43,932 bases of DNA from Deltaproteobacteria bacterium (GTDB taxonomy: Bacteria > Myxococcota_A > Polyangia > HGW-17 > SLPX01). Where the stretch lies: contig JAGGXR010000035.1 in NCBI GenBank assembly GCA_021162935.1, positions 1 through 43,932 on the forward strand, written 5' to 3'. This document shows, piece after piece, positions 8,570-16,201 of the stretch; positions within the stretch are counted from its first letter, which is position 1, and each line of letters opens with the position of its first letter. The notes under the pieces are model-generated. The model was not told the origin of the DNA and did not search any database. It was given only the letters and a program-made list of their open reading frames with translations. The position numbers were made by a program, and so were the translations under genes.

Positions 8570-9544
8570 GTGACCGGCTCAGGCGAGGGTACCAAGCGAC
8601 AAACCGAGGGCGGCAGAGAAGGCCGACCATGGACTCGATTTGTGCCGTGGGTCATCGGTTTGGTCTGTTTGGCCTATGTGTTTTATGTGGTTCCCCTTGC
8701 TGACGTCTGGCGGATTTTAGTGGTTCGGAGGCTGTGGGGGCTGATTCCTCTTGTTTTCGGCGGTGTGGTGGTCCTGTTCATCTTGGATGGTTTTGCTTTA
8801 AAAGTGAACATGAGCGCGTTCGGCGTGCCCGTTTCCTTCCGTGATGCACTGCGTATCCGGGGGCAGAGTTACGCGCTCGCCGCGGTCAACTACAATGCGG
8901 GTCAGGGGGGCCTTGTGGTCCTGTTTCGGCGGGAAACGGGACGGGATGTGGTTGAGTTGACCGGTGCGGTCCTGAGCGTTATGGGGGTGCAGTTCGTCGT
9001 GCTCGCCGGAGCGCTCGTGGTCGGGCTCGTCCTGTCCGATACAGGCGCTCTCCTGGTCCTGCGGCCCTATGCATGGACCGTCGTGCTCGGTTTTTTGGTC
9101 TATTTGGTGGCGGTGTGGTGGTCGCCTGGATTTTTGCGTCGCTGGCGACTGACCAAACCAGTGATGGAAGCAAGGGTCATGGGGAATTTGGCCGCGATTG
9201 CGTCGCGTTTGCCCCACACGGCAGCGTTGTTCGCCATTCATTGGGCCGCCATTTCCATGGTTGGGATTCATCCACCAGCAGGGGACGCCATTGTGCGGCT
9301 TTCGGCGATTTTTTTCGTGGTCGCCCTGCCCATCAGCATTCAAGGTCTTGGCACGGGGCAGGCTACTGCTGTGGCGCTCCTGGCTCCCTATGCGACGGGA
9401 GGTGGCCCGGCGGTGGTCGCCTACTCTCTTTCCGTATGGGCCCTCGGTCTGTTGAGTCAGGTTCTGATCGGCGCTGGATTTTTGGCCCGTGCCACCGTGA
9501 CGAGATCAGGGAACGGGAGCCCGCCCGTCGAATCGGGGTCTTGA
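8570..9544 (+). CDS. Flippase-like integral membrane protein (LPG synthase TM / UPF0104 type)
   Basis: 324 residues from GTG 8570, chosen because AGGAGGA lies just upstream. After a short hydrophilic start there are about seven or eight hydrophobic segments, for example VPWVIGLVCLAYVFYVV, LIPLVFGGVVVLFIL and VQFVVLAGALVVGLVL. The distribution, and the late conserved-looking PISIQGLGTGQATAVALL stretch, fit the lysylphosphatidylglycerol-synthase transmembrane / UPF0104 family. Members without the soluble aminoacyltransferase domain, like this one, are annotated as lipid-linked substrate flippases. The substrate cannot be told. A strong hairpin overlaps its stop codon. The downstream binding protein starts 68 bases later, so co-transcription is possible but not shown. 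Confidence 0.75.
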   Translation: MTGSGEGTKRQTEGGREGRPWTRFVPWVIGLVCLAYVFYVVPLADVWRILVVRRLWGLIPLVFGGVVVLFILDGFALKVNMSAFGVPVSFRDALRIRGQSYALAAVNYNAGQGGLVVLFRRETGRDVVELTGAVLSVMGVQFVVLAGALVVGLVLSDTGALLVLRPYAWTVVLGFLVYLVAVWWSPGFLRRWRLTKPVMEARVMGNLAAIASRLPHTAALFAIHWAAISMVGIHPPAGDAIVRLSAIFFVVALPISIQGLGTGQATAVALLAPYATGGGPAVVAYSLSVWALGLLSQVLIGAGFLARATVTRSGNGSPPVESGS

Positions 9545-9570
9545 GCGCGCGTGGCGCGTCGCTCGAGACC
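9537..9570 (+). terminator. Hairpin over the stop codon (terminator or attenuator candidate)
   Basis: An inverted repeat reading GGTCT-T-GAGCG-CGCG, loop TGG, CGCG-(T)-CGCTC-G-AGACC gives a stem of about 15 pairs, including a T-G wobble, with one bulged T. It covers the TGA at 9542-9544. No T-run follows, so it is not a classical intrinsic terminator; it may protect mRNA or attenuate. Confidence 0.4.
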
Positions 9571-9612
9571 AGGAGATTTGACCGCTTGGCTCCATTTGGT
9601 TAGCATTGCTTC

Positions 9613-10686
9613 ATGCAAGCAAGGGCCATGATAGGCACAGCACCCCTGTTCATCGGATCCGCGGTGGTCATTCTGACCGCGGTCTGTTGGCAGGGAGATG
9701 TTCGTCCCCAGCCTGTTTCCGTGGTCGGTCGGAGTCGTCATCATCATCGACACCACCACCATCGGGGCCGCCACAGGCATCGGTCCGTTCGATCGTCGGC
9801 GCGTAGGAGTGGAGATTCGTCGAATACACCCCGACCGAAGGTGGCTCTTTTGCTCAATACCGGGGTCTGTGACTTCGTGGTGGCTGGTCGGGCCCTTGTT
9901 GCCAAGGGACGATTCGACGGCAGGTTTTTCACAACGCATCCAGGCACGTCGTCCTTGAGTATCAAGAAGCAGGTGGCGGCCTGGCGGCCTGCCGCCATCG
10001 TGTCGTTTGGCCGTGAGCCTGATCGTCTGCTGCACAGCTGGATGGGAATCCCGGTTGTGCGTTTGTACCGAGCGCCGTCGTTCGGGGCGCCGACCGATCG
10101 GACCAAGGTCGGCTCTGATTGGTATAGCCTGCCGTTCGTCGCGGAGCCGGTCCGGATATTGACGAGGCTGCGAAAATTGTCTCCTCGGCGGATCGTGATC
10201 GTCGGTCGACGCGTTTCTCCGTGGACGGTTGCTTTGCACAAACTCGGCACACCCGGAGCGACGATCGAGTCTGCGACCGCGGAATCCTTGGTTGCACGTC
10301 TCGGCGAGTTTAATTTCCGGCGGGGCGACGTCCTTGTCCTCACTCATGAACCCAGGCTGTTTTCTTCGTTAGTCCTGTTGGAGTTGGTGCGATTGCAACT
10401 CGACCAGAAGGTGATGGTGGTTGGTTTTTCTCCGCATCAGGTCCAGTTTGGATTGGCGGCTGCAGGGTGGTATTCGGCTGGGGACTACGGAAAGGCGGCG
10501 GCCGATGCCCTTGTTTCGTACTTTGCGACGAGGAAGTGGGAGGCCAAACCGCCTGTCTTGAGGTGGTCGTACAATGAGACGGTGCAACGGGCTCTTTCAT
10601 GTCCGAAATTGGGCCGTCCCGTCTCTGCGTCGTTTGTCGCACGGTCGGCACGGCCTTGTTTCGTGAAGGAAGGTCGAACTCGATGA
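9613..10686 (+). CDS. Periplasmic ABC-type substrate-binding-like protein, His-rich N-terminus
   Basis: Up to 357 residues from ATG 9613; ATG 9628 is an alternative and no good ribosome site decides. A hydrophobic start (APLFIGSAVVILTAV) suggests export. It is followed by an unusual basic tract rich in His (about residues 38-55, including HHHRHHHHRGRHRHR). From ~residue 75 the sequence resembles the ABC_sub_bind family (PF04392-like): VALLLNT at the first strand, RPAAIVSFG, PRRIVIVGRRVSP, RGDVLVLT, and near the end the family-like FGLAAAGWYSAGDYGKAAADAL. No permease or ATPase is nearby. Its stop overlaps the histidine-kinase start (ATGA at 10683), so it more likely delivers a ligand signal to that kinase than feeds a transporter. 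The ligand is unknown; the His tract could bind metal. Confidence 0.7.
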   Translation: MQARAMIGTAPLFIGSAVVILTAVCWQGDVRPQPVSVVGRSRHHHRHHHHRGRHRHRSVRSSARRSGDSSNTPRPKVALLLNTGVCDFVVAGRALVAKGRFDGRFFTTHPGTSSLSIKKQVAAWRPAAIVSFGREPDRLLHSWMGIPVVRLYRAPSFGAPTDRTKVGSDWYSLPFVAEPVRILTRLRKLSPRRIVIVGRRVSPWTVALHKLGTPGATIESATAESLVARLGEFNFRRGDVLVLTHEPRLFSSLVLLELVRLQLDQKVMVVGFSPHQVQFGLAAAGWYSAGDYGKAAADALVSYFATRKWEAKPPVLRWSYNETVQRALSCPKLGRPVSASFVARSARPCFVKEGRTR

Positions 10687-13289
10687 GTGTGGGAATCGAC
10701 GCAAGCATTCCAAAGTATCCCAGACGTTTCCGGGCGAAGGTGGTGCTTTCGGTCCTACTGGTGACCGTGTTGTTTGCCGTGGCTGGGTCCGGGCTCTACT
10801 TCCTGCGACATCGGCGGTTCGTGGAGGCGGATTGGCAGCAGCGCGGTCGGACGCTCGTGACGAGTCTGGCGGATAACAGCCGCCTGGGCCTCTTTAGCGG
10901 AAACGTGGCCTTTCTCAATGCTCCCATTGCTGCCCTGATGGCACGGGAAGACGTCTTGTTCGTCTCAGTCTACGACAGTACGGGGACCGAGATCGTTCGC
11001 AGGATGAAGCCGCATGCTGCACGGCCCGAGAAAATGGTCCTCCGAGATCTGCGTCGGTTCGTCGATGGAACCGCAGGACAGAGGGCTGGTCGGGATCAGA
11101 TGGAGTTTATCCTGGCGGTGCGACCGGGAGAACAGGATGGTGAGGCTGCCAGCTTTGGAGGGGGGCAGGCGACAAAGGCAAGGCCAAAGAAGGGCGGCCG
11201 CATCCTGGGATGGGTCCGGATCGGGCTCTCGAAACGTCCACTCAAGAAAAGTTTGTCCGAGGCCCTCATGGGGAGCCTGTATCTCAGTGGCGGTCTATTG
11301 ATTTTTGGGATTTTCATGGCCCTGTTGGTCGGTTGGCGTCTGAGCAGTCCGATCCGACGACTAACCGAGGGGGTCGACGAACTCAGACGGGGGAATCTTT
11401 CGTTTCGAGTCGATGTGCAGAGTCACGATGAACTCGGACAGTTGGCGGATTCGTTCAACCGTATGGCATGGAACCTCAAAGATACCATGTCACGTCTCGA
11501 AGGGCTGAACCACCACCTCGAGGACGAGGTTGCGGAGCGGACTGACGAGATTCGGCGTATTTCAGACTTCGTCAAGGTGCTCAACGGCCCGACGAGGATA
11601 GGCCCCTTGGTCGAAGCCTGTATGGGGGCGTTCCAGTTGCTCGCCCAGGCTTTGGCCGTGGCCGTCTACGGTCGAGAAGGGGATGCTTTGGTGCTGGTCG
11701 GCGCGTCGGGGGCTCCCCGAGAGGCTTTTGGGAGTGAACGCACCAAGGTCGGGGAGCGGAACGTCGGAAAGGCCGCAGCGGCTGCAGAACCGCTCGTCGT
11801 GGACCGGATTCCCGAGAATGCTCGGTTGTGTGTGGCCATTGGTCAGGCCTTGGCTTCGCTGGTCTATCTGCCGATCCGGTTCGGTTCGGACCTGCAGGGG
11901 GTTGTGGTGTGCGCGTTTGCGCAGCCGGTGGAGCAGGCCACCATGGGGCTGATGGGGCAGGCTGTGGACCAACTCGCCATCGCCATGGCTAATGCCAGGG
12001 CGTTCGAGGCCGCTGAGCGGCTTGCCAAGGAGTTGGAAACCCGCAATGAAGCGTTGGTGCGGCAGCGTGACCTGCTGCAGCAGCAGAAGCAGAAGCTCGA
12101 AGAAGCAAATCGACTCAAGAGCGAGTTCCTCGCCAACACGACCCATGAACTCCGTACTCCCCTCAATGCGATTCTCGGCTATACGGAATTGGTCCTCGAG
12201 GAGGTCTATGGCCCGATTACTCCAGATCAAAACGAAGCGTTGGTCGGTATTCATGAAAGTGGTCACCATCTCCTTGGCCTGATCAATCAGACCCTCGATT
12301 ATGCCAAGCTCGAAGCGGGGCAGATGCCCGCCGTCGTGACCGAGGTGGATTTGAATCGTCTGTGCAAGGAGGCTGTGGTTGCGTCTGGTGGGCTCACCAA
12401 AGATCGGCCCTATCGGATCACGGTTTCGGATTCAGGTACCGCCGTCCATATCCTCAGTGACGAGGCGAAGGTTCGCCAAATTATTTTGAACCTGCTTTCG
12501 AACGCCGTTAAGTTTACGGAAAAAGGGTCCGTGGTGGTGGGCCTACGGTCCGATGGTCAAGGAGGCGCCGCCATCACGGTGAAGGACACGGGTATTGGGA
12601 TTGCTCCCAAGAATTTGGATGTCATCTTCGATGCATTTCGCCAGCTCGATGGTTCTTCGACCAGGGCTGCTGGCGGGACGGGGTTGGGGTTGGCCATCAG
12701 TCGAAGGCTTGCCGTGCTGCTTGGCGGCAGACTTGCTGTGGAGAGTCGCCCGGGTCATGGTTCGACGTTTACGTTGTATCTGCCGCCTCGTCCGCCCCAG
12801 CAGAGCGTCACTCCAGCTCGGGCCGAATCCATGGACGACGTATCTGCCACCATGGGGGTGGATCTTCAGGGAGAGGATGCAGCGATCGAGGACATCGGTC
12901 TCGATGTCGCTCCTTTGGGAACCATCGCCGAGAGTCAGGGGCCGGCCGGGGACAATGGGGCGATTTCCTGGTCCGGAGGTGCCTCAACTCCAGGGGGGGC
13001 TCCAACTGCGGTCGGGGTGTCCGGGAAAGGTATTCCATCGGGGACTGGCGGATCGTTTGAGTCTGCGCCATCGTCAGATCTGTCAGGGCTGGAATTGCTC
13101 GATCTTTCCCAAGGCTCGGTGCCGGAGGGGAACTCCAGGATGGAGCAGCAGTCCCAAGGTCGAAACGGAGCGTCCGTGGTGCCCGGGGAGGCGGAGTCTG
13201 ATGAGACTCTTTCGACCGATCGTGATGACGAAGGTTCCGGTCTCGAACTGGATCTGGATGCCGTGTTCAAGAAGTTTCCCGGATCATAG
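10683..13289 (+). CDS. Membrane sensor histidine kinase (HAMP-GAF-HisKA-HATPase)
   Basis: 868 residues from ATG 10683, chosen because GAAGGAAGG lies about nine bases upstream and it overlaps the previous stop as ATGA. TM1 is at about residues 17-40, followed by a periplasmic region of ~150 residues. TM2 is at ~198-220 and then a HAMP domain. A GAF-like region lies at ~285-440 and a short coiled coil precedes HisKA, with phospho-acceptor His488 in TTHELRTPLNAILGY. The HATPase has the N box (ILNLLSNAVKF), DTGIGIAP and GGTGLGLAIS. After ~residue 710 a low-complexity acidic tail of ~150 residues ends in SGLELDLDAVFKKFPGS. No receiver domain or response regulator is seen nearby. Overlap with the binding-protein gene suggests the periplasmic domain reads that protein's ligand state. 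Confidence 0.93.
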   Translation: MSVGIDASIPKYPRRFRAKVVLSVLLVTVLFAVAGSGLYFLRHRRFVEADWQQRGRTLVTSLADNSRLGLFSGNVAFLNAPIAALMAREDVLFVSVYDSTGTEIVRRMKPHAARPEKMVLRDLRRFVDGTAGQRAGRDQMEFILAVRPGEQDGEAASFGGGQATKARPKKGGRILGWVRIGLSKRPLKKSLSEALMGSLYLSGGLLIFGIFMALLVGWRLSSPIRRLTEGVDELRRGNLSFRVDVQSHDELGQLADSFNRMAWNLKDTMSRLEGLNHHLEDEVAERTDEIRRISDFVKVLNGPTRIGPLVEACMGAFQLLAQALAVAVYGREGDALVLVGASGAPREAFGSERTKVGERNVGKAAAAAEPLVVDRIPENARLCVAIGQALASLVYLPIRFGSDLQGVVVCAFAQPVEQATMGLMGQAVDQLAIAMANARAFEAAERLAKELETRNEALVRQRDLLQQQKQKLEEANRLKSEFLANTTHELRTPLNAILGYTELVLEEVYGPITPDQNEALVGIHESGHHLLGLINQTLDYAKLEAGQMPAVVTEVDLNRLCKEAVVASGGLTKDRPYRITVSDSGTAVHILSDEAKVRQIILNLLSNAVKFTEKGSVVVGLRSDGQGGAAITVKDTGIGIAPKNLDVIFDAFRQLDGSSTRAAGGTGLGLAISRRLAVLLGGRLAVESRPGHGSTFTLYLPPRPPQQSVTPARAESMDDVSATMGVDLQGEDAAIEDIGLDVAPLGTIAESQGPAGDNGAISWSGGASTPGGAPTAVGVSGKGIPSGTGGSFESAPSSDLSGLELLDLSQGSVPEGNSRMEQQSQGRNGASVVPGEAESDETLSTDRDDEGSGLELDLDAVFKKFPGS

Positions 13290-13353
13290 AAGCCGGTGCT
13301 GCAGGTGACGTAAAGGAGTGTCCTGGGGACGATGCACCGACGTGCGGGCTCAG

Positions 13354-13384
13354 TTGACATTCGTACGAAGCGGTACGATACAAT
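13354..13384 (+). promoter_or_regulatory. Promoter with embedded operator-like sites upstream of the Ser/Thr kinase
   Basis: TTGACA (13354-13359) and TACAAT (13379-13384) are separated by 19 bases; GATACA gives a 17-base alternative. The spacer contains a perfect 10-bp palindrome TTCGTACGAA (13360-13369) and two GTACGA hexamers 10 bp apart, i.e. on the same helix face. Transcription from here would start near 13391, almost exactly at the start of the palindromic repeat. Confidence 0.6.
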
Positions 13385-13396
13385 AGTCGTTCATCT

Positions 13397-13563
13397 TTAG
13401 GAGGCTCATCAGAATAAATTGACCATTTGGAACACGCCCGCCCCGGCGTCTGGCTTTGTTGCTCCTCGGTTGCGTACGACCACAGTACGCGCCTTTGTCG
13501 TTTCCTGCCAGATGGGCGTTTCCGGGCACCAGATTGGCAATCTTATTTTGAACAGTCTCCCTA
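13397..13563. repeat. Long imperfect palindromic repeat, copy 2
   Basis: About 167 bp. The left end TTAGGAGGCTCATCAGAATA and the right end read in reverse (TAGGGAGACTGTTCAAAATA) form imperfect terminal inverted repeats of ~40 bp. Inner arms share TCTGGC and GCGTAC around a 7-nt centre, GCGTAC-GACCACA-GTACGC, so the whole unit could fold into one long hairpin. It is clearly related to 1053-1193. The plus-strand frame through it (from 13419) is a fortuitous N-terminal extension of the kinase. No flanking target duplication was evident. Confidence 0.8.
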
Positions 13564-13589
13564 CGGCAAGGTGTGCCGGATTGTCCACG

Positions 13590-15179
13590 ATGGTTGAGTC
13601 AAACTCGATAACAGGGCGCCAGTTCGGGCGGTTTCAACTTCTCCTGGAGATGTCTCGAGGGGGCATGGCCACGCTGTTTTTGGCCCGTCTCGCTGGGGAG
13701 GAGCATTTCGAAAAACTCGTGGCAATCAAGAAGATTCATGACCATTTGGCTCACGATGAAGAATTTGTTCAGATGTTTCAGGATGAGGCACGCATTGCCG
13801 GCCTGATCCATCATCCCAATGTGGTGACCATTTTTGACCATGGTTCAGAGCAGGGATCGTACTACATTGCGATGGAGTACGTCCACGGACACAATTTGGC
13901 AGAGGTCATGAGGGTCGCCAAGAGGATTTCCGGCTTGTTGCCTTGGCCTCATGTGGTCAAGATCATTGCGGATGCCGCCGCTGGCCTGAATGCGGCTCAC
14001 GAGTTGACGACCCTCGACGGCAAAGTACTCAACGTGGTGCACCGAGATGTTTCGCCCCAGAATTTGTTGGTGAGTTACGAGGGGAACGTCAAGGTGACGG
14101 ATTTTGGAATTGCCTATGCAGCGGAAAAGATTGCCCATACCACGGCGGGAACGGTCAAGGGCAAGTTGGCCTACATGTCACCCGAACAGGCCTCTTCGGG
14201 ACAGGTGGACAGACGATCCGACATCTTTTCCCTGGGCACGGTCCTGTTCGAGGGCATTTGCCTCAAGCGTCTCTTCAAAGCGGAAAATGACGCGGCAACG
14301 CTCTACAATGTTTTGGACGCCAAGGTTCCCAAGCCCTCTTCGTTGCGTCCGGACATTCCTCCGAAGCTGGACGCGGTGATCCGCAAGGCTCTCGCCAAGA
14401 ACCCAGAAGAGCGGTTCTCCTCGGCTGGGGAGTTCGAGGGGGCCCTCAATGAAATTCTCGCCGCTGAAGGCGCTTATGTAGGGCATCAGCAGATCGCCGA
14501 ATTGATGGATACGCATTTCCATGAGCAGCGGGAGATTCGGGATGCCGAGATCCAACGGGCCATCAAGGAGGATATGGATCGACCGGTCCGATCATATGCG
14601 AAGCCGAACGAGACGAGCAAGAGCGCCGGTCCCCTTGAAACGGACATGCTCCTCCAGGAGACGCTCAAGTCCAAGGTTCCCTACGCCGCCGTGTTGGGGG
14701 TCGGCCTGGTCCTGTTCGTATTCGTGGTCGTGGGAGCTTTTTTCTTTGTGCGTTCTCGGACCCCTGCGTCCGGGCAGCCAAAGGACGCCGCGGCTGTCGA
14801 TGCAACACCAGTCACTGGGCGACGGTCGATTCACCCGGCTCTGGATGCCGGGAGGCGTCGACCAGCCAAGGTGACCATTAGCGTTCGAGTGCGTCCTAAG
14901 GTGAAGGGAACGGTCGTAATCTTTCGGGGAAAGAAGACGGTGACCACCCATTTCGTACAGGATCTGCCCGCCTCGACCGAGTCCGAGGATGTGGTGGTCA
15001 AGGCTCCTGGGTTTCAGAGAGAGGTGGTTCCGGTCACTCCGGCGCGGGACATGGAGGTCATCGTGACGCTCAAGCCTGAATTGCGACGACTGAGATTCAG
15101 GGGCGGTAATCGGACTGGGGGGAGCCGTGTCGGGCCGTCGAGACAGAGAGGTTTGAGGTTGAAGCCGCCGCGGTTTTAG
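13590..15179 (+). CDS. Transmembrane Ser/Thr protein kinase with PEGA-like tail
   Basis: 529 residues from ATG 13590 (MVESNSITGRQFGRFQLL). An in-frame ATG at 13419 is rejected because that stretch lies in the palindromic repeat; no good ribosome site precedes 13590. The kinase domain covers ~residues 12-285: Gly-rich MSRGGMATLFLA, Lys47 in VAIKKIH, HRDVSPQN with catalytic Asp153, DFG Asp171, and the activation segment TVKGKLAYMSPEQ. All key catalytic residues are present, so it should be active. A hydrophilic linker leads to one TM segment (~365-388, VLGVGLVLFVFVVVGAFFFV). The extracytoplasmic ~130 residues resemble a PEGA-type domain (VRPKVKGTVVIFRGKK, VVVKAPGFQREVVPV) and end in a basic tail. 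Next gene starts 41 bases on; this is the likely first gene of an operon reaching 19819. Confidence 0.92.
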   Translation: MVESNSITGRQFGRFQLLLEMSRGGMATLFLARLAGEEHFEKLVAIKKIHDHLAHDEEFVQMFQDEARIAGLIHHPNVVTIFDHGSEQGSYYIAMEYVHGHNLAEVMRVAKRISGLLPWPHVVKIIADAAAGLNAAHELTTLDGKVLNVVHRDVSPQNLLVSYEGNVKVTDFGIAYAAEKIAHTTAGTVKGKLAYMSPEQASSGQVDRRSDIFSLGTVLFEGICLKRLFKAENDAATLYNVLDAKVPKPSSLRPDIPPKLDAVIRKALAKNPEERFSSAGEFEGALNEILAAEGAYVGHQQIAELMDTHFHEQREIRDAEIQRAIKEDMDRPVRSYAKPNETSKSAGPLETDMLLQETLKSKVPYAAVLGVGLVLFVFVVVGAFFFVRSRTPASGQPKDAAAVDATPVTGRRSIHPALDAGRRRPAKVTISVRVRPKVKGTVVIFRGKKTVTTHFVQDLPASTESEDVVVKAPGFQREVVPVTPARDMEVIVTLKPELRRLRFRGGNRTGGSRVGPSRQRGLRLKPPRF

Positions 15180-15220
15180 GGCATGATCGATTTCATTCGA
15201 ATGAGTGGAGGATGCCCTGC

Positions 15221-16177
15221 ATGAAACGCGTATTGCTGGCTGTGTGTGTGTTGGGCCTGTTTTTGGGGAGGGCTGAGGCCCAGAACGCAGCGGATAAGGT
15301 GCAGGCGAAAAAACTCTACTTGAAGGGGATGTCCCTCTTCGGTCACAAACAGTATAAGCAAGCGGCATCGGCCTTTTTGAAAGCCTATCGCGTGGTTCAC
15401 ATCCCGGACATCGAGTACAACCTGGCCATTGTCTATTATAAGCAGGGTGATGTGATTCGTGCGGTCAAGTACCTTCGTCGGTACCTCAAACACGTATCGG
15501 TCAAGGAACGTCAGGCGGTGCCGGGGCCGTTGCTGGACATGCAGCGTCGGGTTGGGGTCTTGGTGGTCCGAGTTCCAAGCAAGAATGCCCTCGTCGTTGT
15601 CGGAGGAAAAGTGAGAGGGCGTGGTGGGTTGGAGATGGTTCTCAAGCCTGGTCGTACGACCGTATGGGTGCGCATCAAAGGGCGGGTTGTGGCCTCGAAG
15701 GTGGTCGACATCCTGCCTGGAACCGAAAAGGTGTGGGAGTTGTCTGCCATGCGCGGGAGTTTTGGGGCACAGACCCATGGGCGCAGGGAATTTGGTGATC
15801 ACCACATGAGATCGCAGCCCAAGAAGCCCATCAGACTAGGGCGCCTCCACTGGGGATATTTTGCAGGGACTCTGGCGCTGGCGTTGGGTTTGGGTGCTGG
15901 AGGTTTGGTCACGGGACTCAAGACGTTGGATGTGAAATCCAAGTTCGACAAGACTCCAACCGATGACCTCAAGGCGCAGGGGGAACAATATCGAACCCTG
16001 ACGAACGTGTTCATCGGTCTGAGTGCCGGTGCCGCCACCGCCGCCATTGTGCTCGCGGTTTTCACGAGATGGCATCCGAAGACGAAGGAAGACCAGAATC
16101 CTGGAGGATCTGGCTTCATGATCCTGCCCAGCGTTGCACCAGATGGTGGTATGCTGACCATTCAGTGGAGGCGCTGA
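15221..16177 (+). CDS. Exported TPR protein with PEGA-like domain and a membrane segment
   Basis: 318 residues from ATG 15221. The ATG at 15212 is rejected because GGAGG abuts it directly, whereas it is nine bases from 15221. Signal peptide: MKRVLLAVCVLGLFLGRAEA. Residues ~25-100 form TPR-like helices (KKLYLKGMSLFGHKQYKQAA, NLAIVYYKQGDVIRAVKYL). Residues ~110-175 look like a PEGA-type beta domain (GVLVVRVPSKNALVVVGGKV, LKPGRTTVWVRIKG). A hydrophobic segment at ~210-232 and another near residue 270 suggest two TM helices near the C-terminus. Myxobacterial kinases are often followed by such TPR/PEGA proteins. I infer an envelope partner or target of the kinase, or an assembly factor for the next gene product, which starts 24 bases downstream. 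No enzyme motif is visible. Confidence 0.75.
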   Translation: MKRVLLAVCVLGLFLGRAEAQNAADKVQAKKLYLKGMSLFGHKQYKQAASAFLKAYRVVHIPDIEYNLAIVYYKQGDVIRAVKYLRRYLKHVSVKERQAVPGPLLDMQRRVGVLVVRVPSKNALVVVGGKVRGRGGLEMVLKPGRTTVWVRIKGRVVASKVVDILPGTEKVWELSAMRGSFGAQTHGRREFGDHHMRSQPKKPIRLGRLHWGYFAGTLALALGLGAGGLVTGLKTLDVKSKFDKTPTDDLKAQGEQYRTLTNVFIGLSAGAATAAIVLAVFTRWHPKTKEDQNPGGSGFMILPSVAPDGGMLTIQWRR

Positions 16178-16201
16178 CCGCCCTGGGTGGATGCGGCCGT
16201 C

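Noticed and set aside
10599-10682. 28-codon upstream extension of the histidine kinase
   Set aside because: It overlaps the end of the binding-protein gene in another frame, and ATG 10683 has a good ribosome site and the usual ATGA overlap.
13419-13589. N-terminal extension of the Ser/Thr kinase
   Set aside because: The 57 codons lie in the palindromic repeat, and a similar peptide can be translated from the other copy; this is repeat sequence, not protein.
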